A stretch of 64,000 nucleotides of DNA, from the NCBI GenBank assembly GCA_947069175.1, contig CAMTDV010000012.1, positions 41,076,341 through 41,140,340 on the forward strand. The letters are read 5' to 3'. How positions within the stretch are numbered: position 1 is the stretch's first letter; the number at the start of each line of letters is the position of its first letter. Under the pieces are notes generated by a model. That model saw nothing but the letters and a program-made list of their open reading frames with translations, made no database searches and was not told the DNA's origin. The stretch is from Scalesia atractyloides. Lineage: Eukaryota; Streptophyta; Magnoliopsida; Asterales; Asteraceae. Shown in pieces: positions 22,501 to 27,674 of the stretch. A program made the translations under genes and the position numbers.

Positions 22501-24689
22501 GTAGAGATGGAATCAGGGAAGCAAGAAGAAACGGGGTAAAAGAAGAAGTGGTTGTGAGGTGGGACCCACAACAACATATTATTTTTTTCTTTTTTTTCCT
22601 TAACGTATAAGGGTATTTTAGTCAATTAATAAGATTTAACTGAACAATTTAACATTGGTTAGTGATAAGGACCATCCGAGTGCAAAAATTACAACTATTA
22701 GGACCAAGTGTGTAATTAGTGAACCATTAGGACTAAGTCTGCAAGTTTCGCAACCACAAGGACCAACCAAGCATTTAACTCAATTATAAATTATAAACTA
22801 TAAATAAGCAACATCTATGTGCATATGGTAGTTGTACCAATGGTTTTGAGAGGGTTTTTTTTAAATATGATTTTTCTTTCTAACTCTAAAGTTTCAAGAC
22901 AATTTAAGTCTAAAGTTTCATTCTTTGGTAACCACTTGATTCGTTTGATTTTTCACTTATAATTTAAAAGTTTCAATTTTTTGCAATTTAACCACTTGGA
23001 TTTTTTTTAGTTTTAATCCAAAGCTTTTCATCATTCGCACTTTAACCCCACGCTTTTTAACTTTCAACTTTGGTCCCTTATACTTTTCATCTTTCGCAAG
23101 TTTTCCGCTTAACGTTTCATTCTAAATTTTCCGAGTTAACACGTCGTAACGTGTGTGTGGGGTTCAACGTTTTTTCATTTATTTTTTCCCGTTTGACAAG
23201 CCTGTCGCAGCGCATTTATTTTTCCCCTTTGATAAGTCTGTCACAACGTGCGGGTTAGAGATCAACTTAGTTATTCTTTTCAATGTTTTACACACCGGTT
23301 CGCGGTCATGTAAGAAACATTTGACTTTAATCTAATATGATATATAATAATGAATCATTGCCGCATTGCGGCGGGTGGTAATTCTAGTTTTAGTTATTTT
23401 CAGCTTTACTTGTGTATCACATCATTCATTTTTCCGTATTTTACTTAATCTTACACTAAAAAAATGGTTTAATCGTATTAATTTCATCTAACCATATTTT
23501 TTTAGTGATTTAAAAAAAATAATTTAGTCTTTTAACCTCTCATTAACATGTTAACAAGAAGTGATTTACAATGCCAATTAACATGTTATGTCACTCATAA
23601 CGCCTCAGGTGTTAAAATACACCTCAAAGCCTTATTTATTAAGGTGTCTAGTTGTTTAATTACACATGATTGGAACATCCTTTTTATTTAAATTCCAAGT
23701 TAATTAGAATAACAAATATGCTGGAAATGAATTTTTTTAAATGTTACACCAGTGTGTTTATTATGTTTTATGCACAATAAATTTAATATGATGATAAATA
23801 GTTAATGTAAATTTAGGAACATAGTTTAAAAACGATGAAAACAATAAAGAGTGCTTAGTGGTTTTTGTTTATTATCTGTCAAACAAAACATATTATATTT
23901 ATATAAATGAATACTTTCTGGTTAAACTTGTCGATCAAAAGTTAACGAATGACCGAAAATGTAAATTAAATGTAACCAAGAAATAAAAAAACTTGTTATT
24001 ATTATAAACATATGTTAATGTTAAACTTTAAAAAACATGAACAACTGTATTATGATCCGGTTCCCCTTCCATTGCCTGAGGATCCGGAGGGTGAGAATTC
24101 ATTTCTATACCCCACACACACACAAGCGTTAACTTTTTTTAATATAAATTTAAAATATATGAAATCATTCTTTTAGATCATGTAACTAAAAAAAACGTTT
24201 TTTTAATCATATTTAAGACATTAACAACTTATAAAAGTATGAAAAAACGATATGCCTTTTTGATTGCTACTGAAAAAGTGGTTTAACATGAAATCAATGC
24301 TAAAACCCTCCAAGGCAGGAATATCATCATTGACATGCACTCTAAGCGATGAATCCAGATGAATTTCTACACAATCAGGTTTAGGTTTGCTTTTTTTTTA
24401 ACAACAAATTTCTTTTAGTGTTGTCTATAAGACTTGAATCCAAGACCTCCCATTCCAAACCTTTCCCAAAGTTCAGGTTAGCTTTTACATACCTTAAAAC
24501 TTGCTGTTGAACAAAAGTGGTAGGATTAGAGCTTGCAACTGCGTTATACCAACGTAAGCTATCCCCGACTATTGGCCACCCTCTTCCTCCCAAGGGCAAC
24601 TTACTCTTGCTTCTTTTCAAATTTACAAAGTTTACCACATATATCACAAACACCAGCAACACAGGGGTCACATAGCTCCATACAACCAT
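2208..24689 (-). CDS. cytochrome P450 (CYP85 clan), nine exons, frameshift in exon 5
   Basis: Plant microsomal P450 monooxygenase. Joined exons (minus strand): 24689-24493, 20937-20613, 20514-20365, 15583-15341, 5692-5595, 3170-3092, 2768-2647, 2552-2425, 2298-2208; all introns GT-AG. If the frame slip is ignored the protein is 477 residues, normal for the family. Visible: N-terminal hydrophobic anchor (about 6-24), hinge LPLGGRGWP (31-39), helix-I AGNETT (278-283), ETLR (342-345), FNPCRW (394-399), heme loop FGGGPRLCPG (419-428, ligand Cys426). The sequence style (NLPGFAYHTAM, WEDYKSMSFTQ, FGGGPRLCPG) places it in the CYP85 clan near the CYP90/CYP722/CYP724 steroid-type groups; the exact family, and hence substrate, is not assigned. 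Exon 5 is 98 nt where phase demands 99, so the reading frame breaks at a seven-A run. It is either a young pseudogene or a sequence error. Confidence 0.9.
2425..2552 (-). CDS. P450 exon 8 (residues 406-448), heme-binding loop
   Basis: 128 nt between ATTCAAG|GATAAG and TACAG|GTTTGA. Encodes SPFGGGPRLCPGAELARLQIALFLHYFIVSY; FxxGxRxCxG is complete, with Cys426 as proximal heme ligand. The following Arg codon is split by intron 8. Confidence 0.93.
2647..2768 (-). CDS. P450 exon 7 (residues 365-405)
   Basis: 122 nt between TTGTAG|ATTACA and CCAA|GTGAGC. Encodes DYIIPKGSFVVPFLSAVHQD and FNPCRWMDPKNQ; the FxPxRW segment is the PERF-type motif whose Arg pairs with the ExxR motif. Frame is intact across both junctions. 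Confidence 0.9.
3092..3170 (-). CDS. P450 exon 6 (residues 339-364), ExxR motif
   Basis: 79 nt between GATGCAG|GTAATT and CAAG|GTAAAT. Encodes VIDETLRLGGIAIWLMREAKEVVQYQ; ETLR is the absolutely conserved ExxR of helix K that stabilises the heme-binding core. Ends one base into the next codon (phase 1). Confidence 0.9.
3236..4398. mobile_element. Mutator-like element with long inverted repeats (intron 5)
   Basis: About 130-bp terminal inverted repeats: left arm 3236-3370 (includes TTAACCACTTGAATTC and ATTGAGTCCAAATTTTTAA) matches the reverse complement of 4265-4398. The 1.16-kb interior is more GC-rich than the arms, with a C run at 3592-3602 and (GA)n at 4145-4168, like the captured genic filler of Pack-MULEs. 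No clean 9-bp target duplication was found, and no transposase is present. Confidence 0.7.
4145..4168. repeat. (GA)n microsatellite
   Basis: About twelve uninterrupted GA units inside the Mutator-like element. Confidence 0.9.
4645..4879 (-). mobile_element. truncated MITE, family 1 (copy a)
   Basis: Right half of the family-1 MITE described at 4905-5303, ending TTTAGCGTTCTCAAGATAACTCTCC. The left end is missing. Just outside, 4521-4560 and 4606-4645 form a direct repeat (GATTGGTTTAGAGTTT). A short TA-rich spacer (4880-4904) separates it from copy b. Confidence 0.55.
4905..5303. mobile_element. MITE, family 1 (copy b)
   Basis: About 400 bp with terminal inverted repeats of about 45 bp: TTATCTTGAGAATGCTAAAT at the left, ATTTAGCATTTTTAAGATAA at the right, with 'cGTGAGAAtGAATGAAAAA' just inside. 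The same element recurs at 25610-26022 and 27225-27647. Non-coding; lies in intron 5. Confidence 0.75.
5366..5528. mobile_element. hAT-type MITE with 8-bp target duplication
   Basis: 163-bp element with inverted ends CAGTGGCGGA / TCCGCCCCTA, flanked by a perfect 8-bp direct repeat CTTACATG (5358-5365 and 5529-5536). The 8-bp duplication and CA-rich short ends are hallmarks of hAT transposition. Non-autonomous; sits 66 bp from exon 5 of the P450. Confidence 0.85.
5595..5692 (-). pseudogene. P450 exon 5 (residues 306-338), one-base frame loss
   Basis: Acceptor TTTTGCAG|GAGGAG and donor CAT|GTAAGT are both good and flanking exons are phase 0, so the exon should be a multiple of three; it is 98 nt. 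The first frame reads EEHQNIRKKDSI then a stop; the downstream frame reads GGEVDMLTWEDYKSMSFTQH, the expected J'/K helix region. The shift falls at a seven-A run (T run 5666-5672 on the plus strand). An AG 20 nt inside the exon (TATAAG|AAA at 5673/5672) would give a 78-nt exon in frame, lacking seven conserved residues. Confidence 0.85.
6321..6808 (+). mobile_element. MITE, family 2 (copy 1)
   Basis: Starts AGAAGTTTCATTTGAG and ends CTCATTTGAACTCTCCA, an imperfect inverted pair, and is preceded by a (TA)n run at 6284-6312. The interior has repeated 'TTTATCCTACACATnn' phrases. Roughly 85-90% identical by eye to copy 2 next to it, same orientation, near-equal length. Confidence 0.7.
6919..7403 (+). 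mobile_element. MITE, family 2 (copy 2)
   Basis: Starts AGAAGGTTCATTTGAG and ends CTCATTTGAACTCTCCA, bounded on both sides by TA repeats (6894-6918 and 7404-7430). Direct neighbour of copy 1, separated by 110 bp of TA-rich DNA. Intron 4 of the P450. Confidence 0.72.
7724..7760 (-). mobile_element. Helitron-like 3' terminus
   Basis: On the minus strand a GC hairpin (CCCGGCGCAACGCGCTGGG) is followed about ten bases later by CTAG|T, the CTRR plus 3' hairpin arrangement of Helitrons inserting between A and T. The 5' TC end was not located, so the extent of the element is unknown. Confidence 0.4.
7761..8395. other. AT-rich intron DNA, nothing assigned
   Basis: Part of intron 4 of the P450. No ORF, inverted ends or tandem repeats apart from a short TA run near 8068-8078. 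It may be the body of the Helitron-like element whose terminus lies at 7724. Confidence 0.4.
8396..8515 (-). mobile_element. tRNA-derived SINE head
   Basis: Minus strand carries a perfect pol III A box TAGTGTAATGG (8491-8501) and a B box GTTCGATTC (8450-8458) 31-40 bp apart, the spacing of tRNA-derived SINEs. Sequence between them does not fold as a complete tRNA. The 3' tail and target duplications were not identified, so this may be a truncated copy. Confidence 0.55.
8640..8795. repeat. three tandem copies of a ~55-bp unit
   Basis: 'TTGATTCATTTCATTTGCTTATTATT' occurs three times (third copy CGATTCATTCCATTTGC) at about 8640, 8689 and 8745, with T-rich spacers. Non-coding; intron 4. Confidence 0.75.
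8878..9530. repeat. complex tandem repeat, ~290-bp period
   Basis: About 2.3 copies of a block built from submonomers 'AAACCTTCAACTTCGnTAATATACG' and 'GTGTTTAGTCCCTCTGCTT'. Copies start near 8878, 9172 and 9349-9400. The phrase TTTAGTCCCTCT is typical of ends of plant Mutator-like elements, so this may be an amplified element end. Confidence 0.7.
9770..9780 (+). mobile_element. possible Helitron-like 3' terminus
   Basis: CCCGCAACACAGGC followed by ATAAACTAG|TTTT resembles the GC-rich element end plus CTAG|T seen at 7724 and 23387. The hairpin is weak, so this is tentative. Confidence 0.25.
10100..10215. repeat. two tandem copies of a 56-60-bp unit
   Basis: TATTTGTATTTATTTTTATT-ATTTTCAAATGATGCAAAACGTATG occurs twice back to back. 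Near-identical copies suggest recent duplication. Intron 4. Confidence 0.85.
10454..11186 (+). mobile_element. solo LTR with 5-bp target duplication
   Basis: 733 bp, from TGTTGATAC to GGACCTACA, flanked by ACTAT on both sides (10449-10453 and 11187-11191). Contains a TATA box (CTATATAAGCAG, about 10852-10863), several TTCGTACGAA-like motifs upstream of it, and an AATAAAG signal near 11057. No internal region is attached, so it arose by LTR-LTR recombination. A related LTR lies at 61921-62345 in the other orientation. Confidence 0.88.
11193..11602. mobile_element. foldback Mutator-like element, family A copy 1
   Basis: The whole 410 bp is one imperfect palindrome with arms of about 200 bp (left AAAATGTCACTGAGTTTTGG, right arm its complement ending near 11602). 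A second copy is at 29651-30079, where the outer end reads GTAAACTGTCAAAATGG. Here the outer bases of the left arm (GAGTAAACTAT) lie at 10443-10453, split off by the solo LTR. Non-coding. Confidence 0.75.
11603..11831. other. AT-rich intron DNA with a flanking direct repeat
   Basis: 11609-11646 (TAAATATTATTATTACTTTT...) repeats 10387-10424 almost exactly, a 36-bp direct repeat embracing the foldback element and solo LTR. No other structure seen. Confidence 0.6.
11832..12131. mobile_element. hAT-like or orphan MITE with repeated subterminal motifs
   Basis: The segment opens GAGGTTGTTTGGTAA and closes CTAAACAAATATCCCC, a weak inverted pair, and is filled with AACCATTCAGA / TTCAGACCT-type repeats on both strands. 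Target duplication not clear. Superfamily not secure. Confidence 0.4.
12180..12241. repeat. (CT)n(TA)n microsatellite
   Basis: CT repeats run directly into about eighteen TA units, immediately abutting the MITE that starts at 12242. Confidence 0.95.
12242..12643. mobile_element. MITE, family 5, ~105-bp inverted ends
   Basis: About 400 bp. The left 105 bp (GGCTACAAAATCCATTTTTC...) matches the reverse complement of the right end (GGCTACAAAGTATATTTTTC...) with scattered mismatches. TA runs bound both sides (12206-12241, 12644-12661). Non-coding. Confidence 0.85.
12662..13479. mobile_element. MITE, family 4, with internal minirepeats
   Basis: Ends are inverted: GTGAGAAAATTTAAAAGTGT at the left, its complement at the right (ACACTTTTAAATTTTCTCAC). 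The centre holds about five copies of 'GGTGTTTTTATGAGTTATGGTG / TTCAATATACATGATG'. Shares one TA array with family 5 on its left and has another on its right (13480-13510). Confidence 0.8.
13516..13585. repeat. short perfect hairpin
   Basis: GAGATATTTTAGAGTGTTAA and TTAACACTCTAAAATATATC form a ~22-bp stem around a 24-base loop. Probably a minimal foldback or deleted MITE; adjacent to the TA array at 13485-13508. Confidence 0.65.
13620..14490. other. AT-rich intron DNA
   Basis: No ORF or inverted ends. Contains a local direct repeat 'AACTCTACAAAATAnAnAGTTCAATTTAAA' around 14095-14225 (three partial copies). Otherwise nothing seen. Confidence 0.5.
14498..14880. mobile_element. MITE-like element with ~30-bp inverted ends and an 18-C run
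   Basis: GTGAGATCCATTATGAATAC-AACCAAAATA at the left pairs with GTTTTGGTTGTATTCACATT-GGTCTC at the right. A homopolymer of 18 C lies at 14595-14612 within a CCTAAACCC-rich stretch. Confidence 0.55.
15341..15583 (-). CDS. P450 exon 4 (residues 225-305), oxygen-binding helix
   Basis: 81 codons between TTCGCAG|GCAAGA and CTCTTG|GTAAGT. Begins ARNNIIRKINK and contains LPDEAIADFIINLLFAGNETTAKTM; AGNETT is the A/G-G-x-E/D-T-T oxygen-activation signature of helix I, fully intact. Ends at NELL. It is separated from exon 3 by 4.8 kb and from exon 5 by 9.6 kb of transposon-filled intron, so gene finders may orphan it. Confidence 0.92.
15730..15990 (-). mobile_element. 3' LTR of a degenerate Copia-type element
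   Basis: Matches the right-hand LTR at 17287-17930: shared phrases AACAAGAAACCTAAA, ACTCCTTAAATAGATAACCT and AACTCACTC in the same order. Ends are eroded so exact limits are uncertain. Confidence 0.55.
15991..17272 (-). pseudogene. Copia-type gag remnant (intron 3)
   Basis: Minus-strand frames give pieces of a UBN2-type Gag: VSRAKEIWEALKIRLVGVG-KVKEA (about 16690-16560) and, further on, LKAFGEHIKKSHKEED (about 16340-16290). Stops and shifts interrupt throughout and no pol domain was seen. It lies between the two LTR remnants and inside the P450 intron, so it is an old internal deletion derivative. Confidence 0.6.
17273..17284 (-). other. primer-binding site of the intron-3 Copia remnant
   Basis: Minus strand TGGTATCAAAGC, one base from the standard Met-tRNA site, directly inside the right LTR. 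Confidence 0.6.
17287..17930 (-). mobile_element. 5' LTR of the intron-3 Copia remnant, interrupted
   Basis: Homologous to 15730-15990 on both sides of an inserted inverted-repeat element: AACAAGAAACCTAAACCACT is before it and ATACTCCTTAAAGAGATGACC after it. Confidence 0.55.
17450..17865. mobile_element. Mutator-like element nested in the Copia LTR
   Basis: About 120-bp inverted ends: TTGGATTTAAATAAC...CACTCTCAACTTTCAATTTATTGGCC at the left matches the reverse complement of the right end TTGAAAGTTGAGAGTGGTGT...GTCATTTAAATCCAA. The interior has four repeats of 'GATGTGGCATCTGACnTGG'. No clean target duplication. Confidence 0.72.
18131..18405. mobile_element. small Mutator-like element with 9-bp target duplication
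   Basis: 275-bp element, ends TTGTAAAATGCAATTTTTGTC and (reverse) GAGTAAAACATCAAAATCGTC, flanked by a perfect 9-bp direct repeat AGAATAATA (18122-18130 and 18406-18414). Nine bases is the Mutator target size. Non-coding. Confidence 0.85.
18440..19195. other. intron 3 DNA without recognised features
   Basis: No ORF of note, no inverted ends. Contains A/T homopolymers only. Confidence 0.5.
19204..19575. mobile_element. MITE, family 3
   Basis: 372 bp, inverted ends of about 50 bp (AGGGCTCAGTTCAAATGAGA...GTTGTGAGAACC versus AGGGATGGTTAAAATGAGAA...GTTGTGAGAATC), bounded by short TA runs on both sides. Its TCAAATGAGAAC terminus resembles families 1 and 2. Confidence 0.8.
19780..20260 (-). mobile_element. 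Helitron-like repeat, inverted copy (intron 3)
   Basis: Its reverse complement aligns with 22900-23340: shared AACTTTGGTCCCTnATACTT, TTTTCATnTTTCGCAAGTTTT, AACACnTCGTAACGTG, GACAnGnnTGTnnCAACnnG and ATCAACTTAGTT in order. The minus-strand end (CCACATTACGACGGGTGATG) matches the GC hairpin end of the other copy. Confidence 0.5.
20365..20514 (-). CDS. P450 exon 3 (residues 175-224)
   Basis: Exactly 50 codons between TTCTCAG|TTGGCT and AAC|GTAAGC. Encodes LAINLMVNQLLG and ends NLPGFAYHTAMN, the helix F/G region forming the roof of the substrate pocket. The PG-x-A/G-YH motif is characteristic of steroid-type CYP85-clan P450s. Confidence 0.9.
20613..20937 (-). CDS. P450 exon 2 (residues 66-174)
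   Basis: Acceptor TTTGTAG|G, donor AAG|GTTGGA; 325 nt. Carries the helix A to C region: YGKIFSCNIFG, the NEGKLFKSSYPKSF block typical of CYP85-clan enzymes, and QGDQHRKLHTIASNMM of helix C, where the conserved pattern with a basic residue contacts heme propionate (the usual Trp of helix C is not seen here, as in several CYP85-clan relatives). No stops or frame problems. Confidence 0.9.
21000..21700. other. intron 1 DNA without recognised features
   Basis: AT-rich, no ORF, no repeat of note. Confidence 0.5.
21713..22781. mobile_element. Mutator-like element (Pack-MULE-like) with 9-bp target duplication
   Basis: 1069 bp with about 140-bp inverted ends (GAGTTAAATGCTTGGTTGGT at the left, ACCAACCAAGCATTTAACTC at the right) and a perfect 9-bp direct repeat AATTATAAA on both sides (21704-21712, 22782-22790). 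The centre (about 21900-22600) is far more GC-rich than its surroundings and has an open frame 21903-22412 of 169 codons, rich in Pro, Thr, Ser and His. This fits a captured exon or 5' leader; no function recognised. Located in intron 1 of the P450. Confidence 0.9.
22830..23387 (+). mobile_element. Helitron-like element 3' part
   Basis: Ends with GC hairpin GCCGCATTGCGGC (23360-23372) then 11 bases and CTAG|T at 23387, the Helitron 3' signature. The body matches 19780-20260 in inverted orientation. The 5' TC end is not defined and may be nearer 22800 or have been lost. Confidence 0.5.
23388..24380. other. intron 1 DNA without recognised features
   Basis: AT-rich; a small GC patch at 24055-24090 (GATCCGGTTCCCCTTCC...GGATCCGGAGG) is the only compositional break. 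No coding frame supported. Confidence 0.5.
24493..24689 (-). CDS. P450 exon 1 (residues 1-66)
   Basis: Starts MVVWSYVTPVLLVFVIYVV, a signal-anchor helix, then basic KRSKSK and the proline/glycine hinge LPLGGRGWPIVGDSLRW that orients the catalytic domain to the cytosolic face of the ER. Donor AAG|GTATGT at 24493/24492; the intron splits codon 66 (Arg) after its second base. This ATG is the first in a good position after the TATA box, about 100 bp downstream of it. The larger frame around it reads on into intron without P450 similarity. Confidence 0.9.
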
Positions 24690-24770
24690 TCTTCCTTTTC
24701 CAAGGGTGATGGTGGGGGTGGGGGTGGGTGGTGAAGGTGTGGTTTGAAATCTTGTGGCATTTGCTGGCTT
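24690..24770 (-). promoter_or_regulatory. P450 5' leader
   Basis: Between the TATA box and the ATG. The transcript strand is pyrimidine/C-rich (CACCACCCACCCCCACCCCC), typical of plant leaders. The transcription start would be about 30 bp below the TATA box, near 24760. Confidence 0.5.
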
Positions 24771-24790
24771 TTAGACAATATAAAAGACCA

Positions 24791-24800
24791 CTATATATAG
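24791..24800 (-). promoter_or_regulatory. TATA box of the P450 gene
   Basis: CTATATATAG, about 100 bp upstream of the chosen ATG on the minus strand, with GC-leaning flanks. It is the only strong TATA-box match close to the start. Confidence 0.65.
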
Positions 24801-25545
24801 GCACCTTCTCTTGACAATAATATTGTATATTTATAACATGACATTGAACTTTAACTGTTTTTCACTTTACATTTTGTTCTAATTCATTACACGGTGTTCC
24901 ACAAAAACTTAATGCAAGGTTATCGTATATGTATTTTTATCTGTAATTTGATAAAACTTTTATAAGTGGATTATATCAACATTACATACATAGACATATA
25001 TATACATACATATAGGGTTAGGTTTATTTGTAAAAAATTCTTTTAATTGTAAATATTTATGAACTAATCCTAACACTTAATTATTAATACACAAGTGTAA
25101 ATCAATAGTCTGTATTTAATGTATATACATTTAATCTTGAAAGATATGTGTATACATTTCCAAACGTTTCACTTGTTTTTTTTTCTATTGGTTATGGGAG
25201 GATGAGATGAGTATGAGTTGGCAAAAAAAAATATTTTTATCATCAAAAGGGTAAACACTATAAATAAACCAATTTACTTTCTCTTTTGTCTCACCATACT
25301 TGTTTCATTTTTTACATATAAAAACTAACATGCTCTCTGTTTTTTTTTCTCATAAAAGTCTTTATACTTTTGTATTTTTGAACATAATTACGAAACTTAT
25401 CTAAAAGAAAATATTTAATTACAAATCAGGTCCTTTATATTTATAATCACCTAAATATAATGTATATCTACTTATATTTTCTTTCTCAAAAAAGGTCTAC
25501 TAATTATATTATTAAAAACAATAAAAAATAGAATAAACTAAAATT
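24801..25545. other. P450 upstream region
   Basis: AT-rich promoter-side DNA. No other gene. A segment at 25012-25080 (GGGTTAGGTTTATTTGTAAA) looks like one end of a degraded MITE but no partner end was found. Confidence 0.45.
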
Positions 25546-25548
25546 ATA

Positions 25549-25569
25549 TATACACACACACACACACAC

Positions 25570-25609
<40 letters not shown>
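25549..25609. repeat. (CA)n(TA)n microsatellite
   Basis: About ten CA units followed by about twenty TA units, ending at a family-1 MITE. Confidence 0.95.
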
Positions 25610-25611
<2 letters not shown>

Positions 25612-26022
25612 AAGGTTTAAATGAGAACACTAAATAGTGTGAGAACGAATGAAAAAACCACAAGAACATAGTAAAAAACGATTCAAATTCAAAAAAAAAT
25701 CTACACTTATCATTATTATTCGAATACAATGTTAGAAATTTAATTTACACATTTAAATATTTGTGATTCGTATATACAAAAAATTTACACATGTATAAGT
25801 TTGTCATTTACGAATATGTAAATTGGTTATATTTACACATATGTAAAAAATTTAAAAAGAGTGATTTTGAGTGGAGAAATAAATTACTTGATGTTATAAA
25901 TTTTTTTTTGATGTTGTATCTTAATTATCATGAGGTTTGTATTAAAAAATTGGTTTTGTTTGGTTTTTTTCATTTGTTCTCATGATTCTCGTAATATTTA
26001 GCATTTTCAAGATAACCCTTTC
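25610..26022. mobile_element. MITE, family 1 (copy c)
   Basis: Starts GGAAGGTTTAAATGAGAACAC, ends TTTAGCATTTTCAAGATAACC. Interior matches copies b and d (CATTATTATTCGAATACAAT, ACACATTTAAATATTTG). The left terminus carries the TTTAAATGAGAAC form of the end while the right carries the TTCAAGATAACC form. Confidence 0.75.
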
Positions 26023-27224
26023 CTATTTATGTATATTGTAACTTTATTAAAGCACATTCATGTAAAGTTTAACTATATAGCAATTAGAAGTGATACAATG
26101 CACCAAATCTACAATTAAACCTACATATTATAGACAGACGTTCTATAAACAGTAGAATAAACATTGGCCTATAGAATAAATATTTACCAAGAATTCTATC
26201 TTCAATCAATGTCTTGTAAAAATGACATAATTTAATCTTCTAATATGTACATATAGAATATATATTTGTTGATAACTACCAATAATCTTAAGATAACAAA
26301 AGCTCCACTTTCACCTTGGCTCAGACTCGGCATGGCTTGGTTACAAACCGAGTTAGTTCGATTCAATTTCAAATCAAGCCATTTTAGGTGAACTCTTTTT
26401 AATATTTTTTTGAGCGACTTTGTATCTCGAACTTTTTGGACACCTCAAGCAAGAGAATAATGTAGGATTTTTTTAATCTAATTTATCATATCTTGTTATT
26501 CATTTATTTTTGTATCTTTATAATGTTAGAAGTTAAAGTGGTCATAAATATAAATGGCCTAATTTATAATAGAAGAAAAAAAATTCATAAGTATGTTATA
26601 AATTATCAAGTAGAGAGAATTTAATATATAAAAAATAGAAAGACATTTATGAAAAACAGACAGAAAATATGTTACTTTTTTATATGAAAAAAGTGGTCGA
26701 CTTTTGTGACAAGAATACGAAACTATGCATTTAGAACTTATGTTATTTTGATTGGTTGAAAAGATAAAATTCTTTGAAGTGGAGATAGCTAGAGGTGAAA
26801 CACAGGAGAGCGAGGGTAGAGAAAAAAAAAATGTGTAGCATTGAATGGATTCTTTATATCCATATAAACAACTATTTTTTCTCCATTATTTGAAAAGATA
26901 AAATTTATTTATACATTAATCATTATAGTTTTTTCTTTCTTTCATTCACAAACACTTTTAAAAAAATTAAAAAATTTATAAGGGGTGATTAGTATTCTCG
27001 TATATTTGTAGATGAATAGTAACTAAGGTGTCTCTAAGAATTCATATACCATGTTCAAGTTCAAAAAATGTATCCTTCCGTAATATATTTTGTATTATTA
27101 TTTTTTAAAATAAAATGGGTATTGGACTCACTAAAACTAATGCCAATGGACTAACTTCTAAATTATAAAGATTGTTTTATAAATGGGCCTATCTTGAAGT
27201 TGGTATGGGTATAATATATATACA
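26023..27224. other. intergenic DNA without recognised features
   Basis: No coding frame or repeat unit supported. A GC-richer patch at 26310-26400 (CTTGGCTCAGACTCGGCATG) could be a transposon relic. Confidence 0.45.
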
Positions 27225-27647
27225 GGGGAGGGTTATCTTGAGAACGCTAAATATTGCGAGAATCGTGAGAACGAATGAAAAACCAATCAAAATCGAATTT
27301 TTTTAATATAAACCTCATTGTAATTAAAATACAACATCAAAAAAAGAATTTACAACATCAAATAATTCATTTTTGCTCTCAAAATTACTCTTATTAAAAT
27401 TTTTACACATGTGTAAATATAACAAATTTATACATGTGTATATGGCAAACTTACACATGTATAGATTTTCTTTATTTACGAATTCACGTAAATCTAAACG
27501 TGTAAATTAAATTTCTAACATTGTATTCGAATAATAATGATAAGTGTAATTTTTTTTTTGAATTTGTATTGTTTTTGACCAAGTTCTTGCGGTTTTTCAT
27601 TCGTTTTACAGTTCTCAAAATATTTAGCGTCCTCATTTAAACCTCCC
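27225..27647. mobile_element. MITE, family 1 (copy d)
   Basis: Starts GGGGAGGGTTATCTTGAGAA, ends ATTTAGCGTCCTCATTTAAACCTCCC. TA-rich sequence abuts both ends (27210-27221; 27649-27671). The best preserved copy for inner ends (CGTGAGAACGAATGAAAAACC). Confidence 0.8.
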
Positions 27648-27674
27648 ACTATATATATATATATATATATATTG

